Shown here in pieces: positions 62,346 through 64,000 of a DNA stretch of 64,000 nucleotides. The notes beneath the pieces are model-generated. The model was given only the letters and a program-made list of their open reading frames with translations, had not been told where the DNA came from and did not search any database. Source of the stretch: Nitratireductor thuwali (lineage in GTDB: Bacteria > Pseudomonadota > Alphaproteobacteria > Rhizobiales > Rhizobiaceae); assembly GCF_036621415.1 (NCBI RefSeq), contig NZ_CP030941.1, forward strand, positions 1,240,001-1,304,000. Direction: 5' to 3'. How positions within the stretch are numbered: the stretch's first letter is position 1; every line of letters begins with the position of its first letter. The position numbers and the translations under genes were made by a program.

Positions 62346-62831
62346 ATGCAACACGGTTTTCTCCCGCGGCGGGCCTTGCTGGCAGGACTGGCGACAGTCC
62401 TGCCGCTTTTCGCCTGCATGCTGGCCGGCCCGGCCGGCGCGCAGGAGATCGCCGTCATCCCCACCCGCGTCATCTATCCGGGGCAGGTGGTCACCATGGA
62501 TGCGCTCGACGAGGTGGCCCTGCGCCGGCCGCCGCGCGGCGGGGCCGAGATTGCGCGCAGCATGACCGACCTCGACGGCAAGGTTGCACGGCGCACATTG
62601 CTGCCAGGCCGGCTGGTGCCTCTGTCCTCGGTGCGCGAGGCCTACCTCGTAGAAACCGGCACCGCCGTTACGGCTGTCTACCGCCAGGGAGCGCTGACCA
62701 TATCGCTGATGGCCGTACCGCTTCAGTCTGGCGCGGCGGGCGATATGATTAAGCTGCGCAACGCCGATAGCGGCGCCGTGTTCAGCGGTATCGTGATGGC
62801 CGACGGCACGGTGCAGGTCGGCGCGTCATGA
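62346..62831 (+). CDS. flgA: Flagellar P-ring assembly chaperone FlgA
   Basis: 161-residue precursor. The signal peptide runs to about residue 32 (CMLAGPAGAQ). The mature part is a SAF-type beta-clip: VIPTRVIYPGQVVTMDALDEV and ARRTLLPGRLVPLSSVR, ending GDMIKLRNADSGAVFSGIVMADGTVQV. It helps FlgI form the P ring in the periplasm. Its TGA overlaps the flgI ATG. Confidence 0.92.
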   Translation: MQHGFLPRRALLAGLATVLPLFACMLAGPAGAQEIAVIPTRVIYPGQVVTMDALDEVALRRPPRGGAEIARSMTDLDGKVARRTLLPGRLVPLSSVREAYLVETGTAVTAVYRQGALTISLMAVPLQSGAAGDMIKLRNADSGAVFSGIVMADGTVQVGAS

Positions 62832-64000
62832 TCGGCCGCCTCGTCCTCTTAGCGGCAATGGCCATCGCGACGTCCTCCGGCGCGGCCGATTACGACTATG
62901 TTCAGGCTTCCGCGCCGTCATACCCGTCCTCCCCCTCGGCGCTCGGCAGCGGTTCCGGCACCATGGCCGCCTCCCGCATCAAGGATATCGCACAACTGCA
63001 GGCCGCACGGGACAACCAGCTCGTCGGCTATGGCCTCGTCATCGGCCTCAAGGGCACCGGCGACAGCCTGCGCAACGCCCCTTTCACCGAGCAATCCATC
63101 CGCGCCATGCTCGAGAACCTCGGTATCGCCACGGAAGGCGGGCGCGCCCGCGCCAAGAATGTCGCAGCGGTCATCGTGACGGCCAATCTGCCGCCTTTCG
63201 TCCAATCTGGTGCGCGCATCGACGTGACTGTTTCCTCGCTCGGGGACGCCACATCGCTGGCCGGCGGCACGCTCGTCATGACTCCCCTGCGGGCGGCCGA
63301 CGGCGACATCTATGCGGTGGCGCAGGGGTCGGTTATCGTTTCAGGGTTCAGCGCGCAGGGGCAGGCGGAATCCTTGACGCAGGGCGTGCCCACCGCCGGC
63401 CGCGTGCCCAATGGCGGTATCATCGAACGGCAGGTCGCGGCGGAGTTCGGCGATACTTCCGTGCTGACGCTGCAACTGCGCAACCCGGATTTCTCCACCG
63501 CCGTGCGCATCACCGACGCCATCAACGCCTATACCGCGCAGCGCTTCGGCATGAGCACCGCCGCCGAGCAGGACGCGCGAACCATCAGGATACGCCGGCC
63601 GGAAAAGATCTCGGCCGCGCGCTTCTATGCCGAAATCGAAAACCTCATCGTCGAATCCGATGGCCCCGCCCGCGTCGTCGTCGACGAACGCACCGGCACC
63701 GTCGTCATCGGCCAGAATGTCCGCATCTCGCGCGTCGCCATCTCCCACGGCGCGCTCACCGTCCGCATCACGGAGATGCCGCAGGTCGTGCAGCCCGAAC
63801 CCTTCTCGCGCGGCGAGACAGCGGTCGAGCCCTATACCGTTATCGAGGCTGATCAGCCGGATGCGCGGGTCGCCATTCTCGACGGACCGGACCTGCAGAC
63901 GCTGGTCGCGGGCCTCAACCGCCTCGGCGTAAAGCCCGACGGCATCATCGCCATTCTCCAGGGCATCAAATCGGCCGGCGCCCTGCAGGCCGAGCTTGTG
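62828..64000 (+). CDS. flgI: Flagellar P-ring protein FlgI (partial, runs off the right edge)
   Basis: 391 codons are present with no stop. Signal peptide (LVLLAAMAIATSSGAA) then a Ser/Pro linker; the P-ring body starts RIKDIAQLQAARDNQLVGYGLVIGLKGTGDSLRNAPFT, the FlgI hallmark, and continues with DVTVSSLGDATSLAGGTLVMTPL. The visible end (ILDGPDLQTLVAGLNRLGVKPDGIIAILQGIK) is near the usual C-terminus, so only a short end is missing. ATG overlaps the flgA stop. Confidence 0.95.
   Translation, partial: MIGRLVLLAAMAIATSSGAADYDYVQASAPSYPSSPSALGSGSGTMAASRIKDIAQLQAARDNQLVGYGLVIGLKGTGDSLRNAPFTEQSIRAMLENLGIATEGGRARAKNVAAVIVTANLPPFVQSGARIDVTVSSLGDATSLAGGTLVMTPLRAADGDIYAVAQGSVIVSGFSAQGQAESLTQGVPTAGRVPNGGIIERQVAAEFGDTSVLTLQLRNPDFSTAVRITDAINAYTAQRFGMSTAAEQDARTIRIRRPEKISAARFYAEIENLIVESDGPARVVVDERTGTVVIGQNVRISRVAISHGALTVRITEMPQVVQPEPFSRGETAVEPYTVIEADQPDARVAILDGPDLQTLVAGLNRLGVKPDGIIAILQGIKSAGALQAELV

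Overview
The window reads as a chromosomal segment of a high-GC alphaproteobacterium of the Rhizobiales, most like the Phyllobacteriaceae (Mesorhizobium/Chelativorans type). Evidence: the flagellar gene order (visN-visR, flhB-fliG-fliN-fliM-motA on one strand, DUF1217-flgF-fliI-x-flgB-flgC-fliE-flgG-flgA-flgI on the other), the imuA-imuB-dnaE2 cassette behind a GTTC-N7-GTTC LexA box, a RIME-like palindromic repeat, and many EcfG-type (GGAAC-N16/17-nGTT) promoter motifs. No rRNA, tRNA, CRISPR array or insertion sequence was seen.

Layout. 1-4.2 kb: end of a caa3-type cytochrome oxidase locus (3' end of subunit II, a Na+/Ca2+ exchanger-like protein, a subunit I/III fusion, a small membrane protein). 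4.2-28.3 kb: a dense block of stress-type genes, mostly small or of unknown function (DUF2267, NDH-2, SDR, phospholipase D-like, DUF427, TIGR02587/02588, PRC-barrel, DUF892, YbhN-like, EEP nuclease-like, YbhB-like). Almost every transcription unit here starts with a GGAAC-type motif, often in divergent pairs. Embedded in it (12-21.4 kb) is an eight-gene, translationally coupled sugar operon: three epimerase/dehydratase activities, one of them fused to a glycoside hydrolase-like domain, one GT4 and three CgeB-like glycosyltransferases, and a methyltransferase. 28.4-33.8 kb: a sugar-acid uptake and breakdown locus (GntR regulator, KdgD, TctC-TctB-TctA, mutarotase) with a matching operator in front of both gntR and kdgD.

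33.8-39.5 kb: the SOS mutagenesis cassette imuA-imuB-dnaE2. 39.5-43.7 kb: unrelated single genes (DUF2793/S74 tail-fibre-like protein, a small secreted protein, a YeiH-type exporter, an FAD oxidoreductase). 43.7-50.1 kb: a GlcNAc-kinase-like gene divergent from a sugar ABC transporter operon with a Gfo/Idh/MocA dehydrogenase. 50.3-64 kb: flagellar regulators VisN/VisR and the flagellar cluster, running off the right edge inside flgI.

How it fits together: the most unusual part is the 23 kb block in which 19 candidate EcfG promoters drive nearly every unit, a clustered general-stress regulon that also takes in a cytoplasmic glycoside-building operon, a small NepR-like protein and several tiny membrane proteins. 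Functions are read from sequence motifs and family knowledge only; no database search was run.
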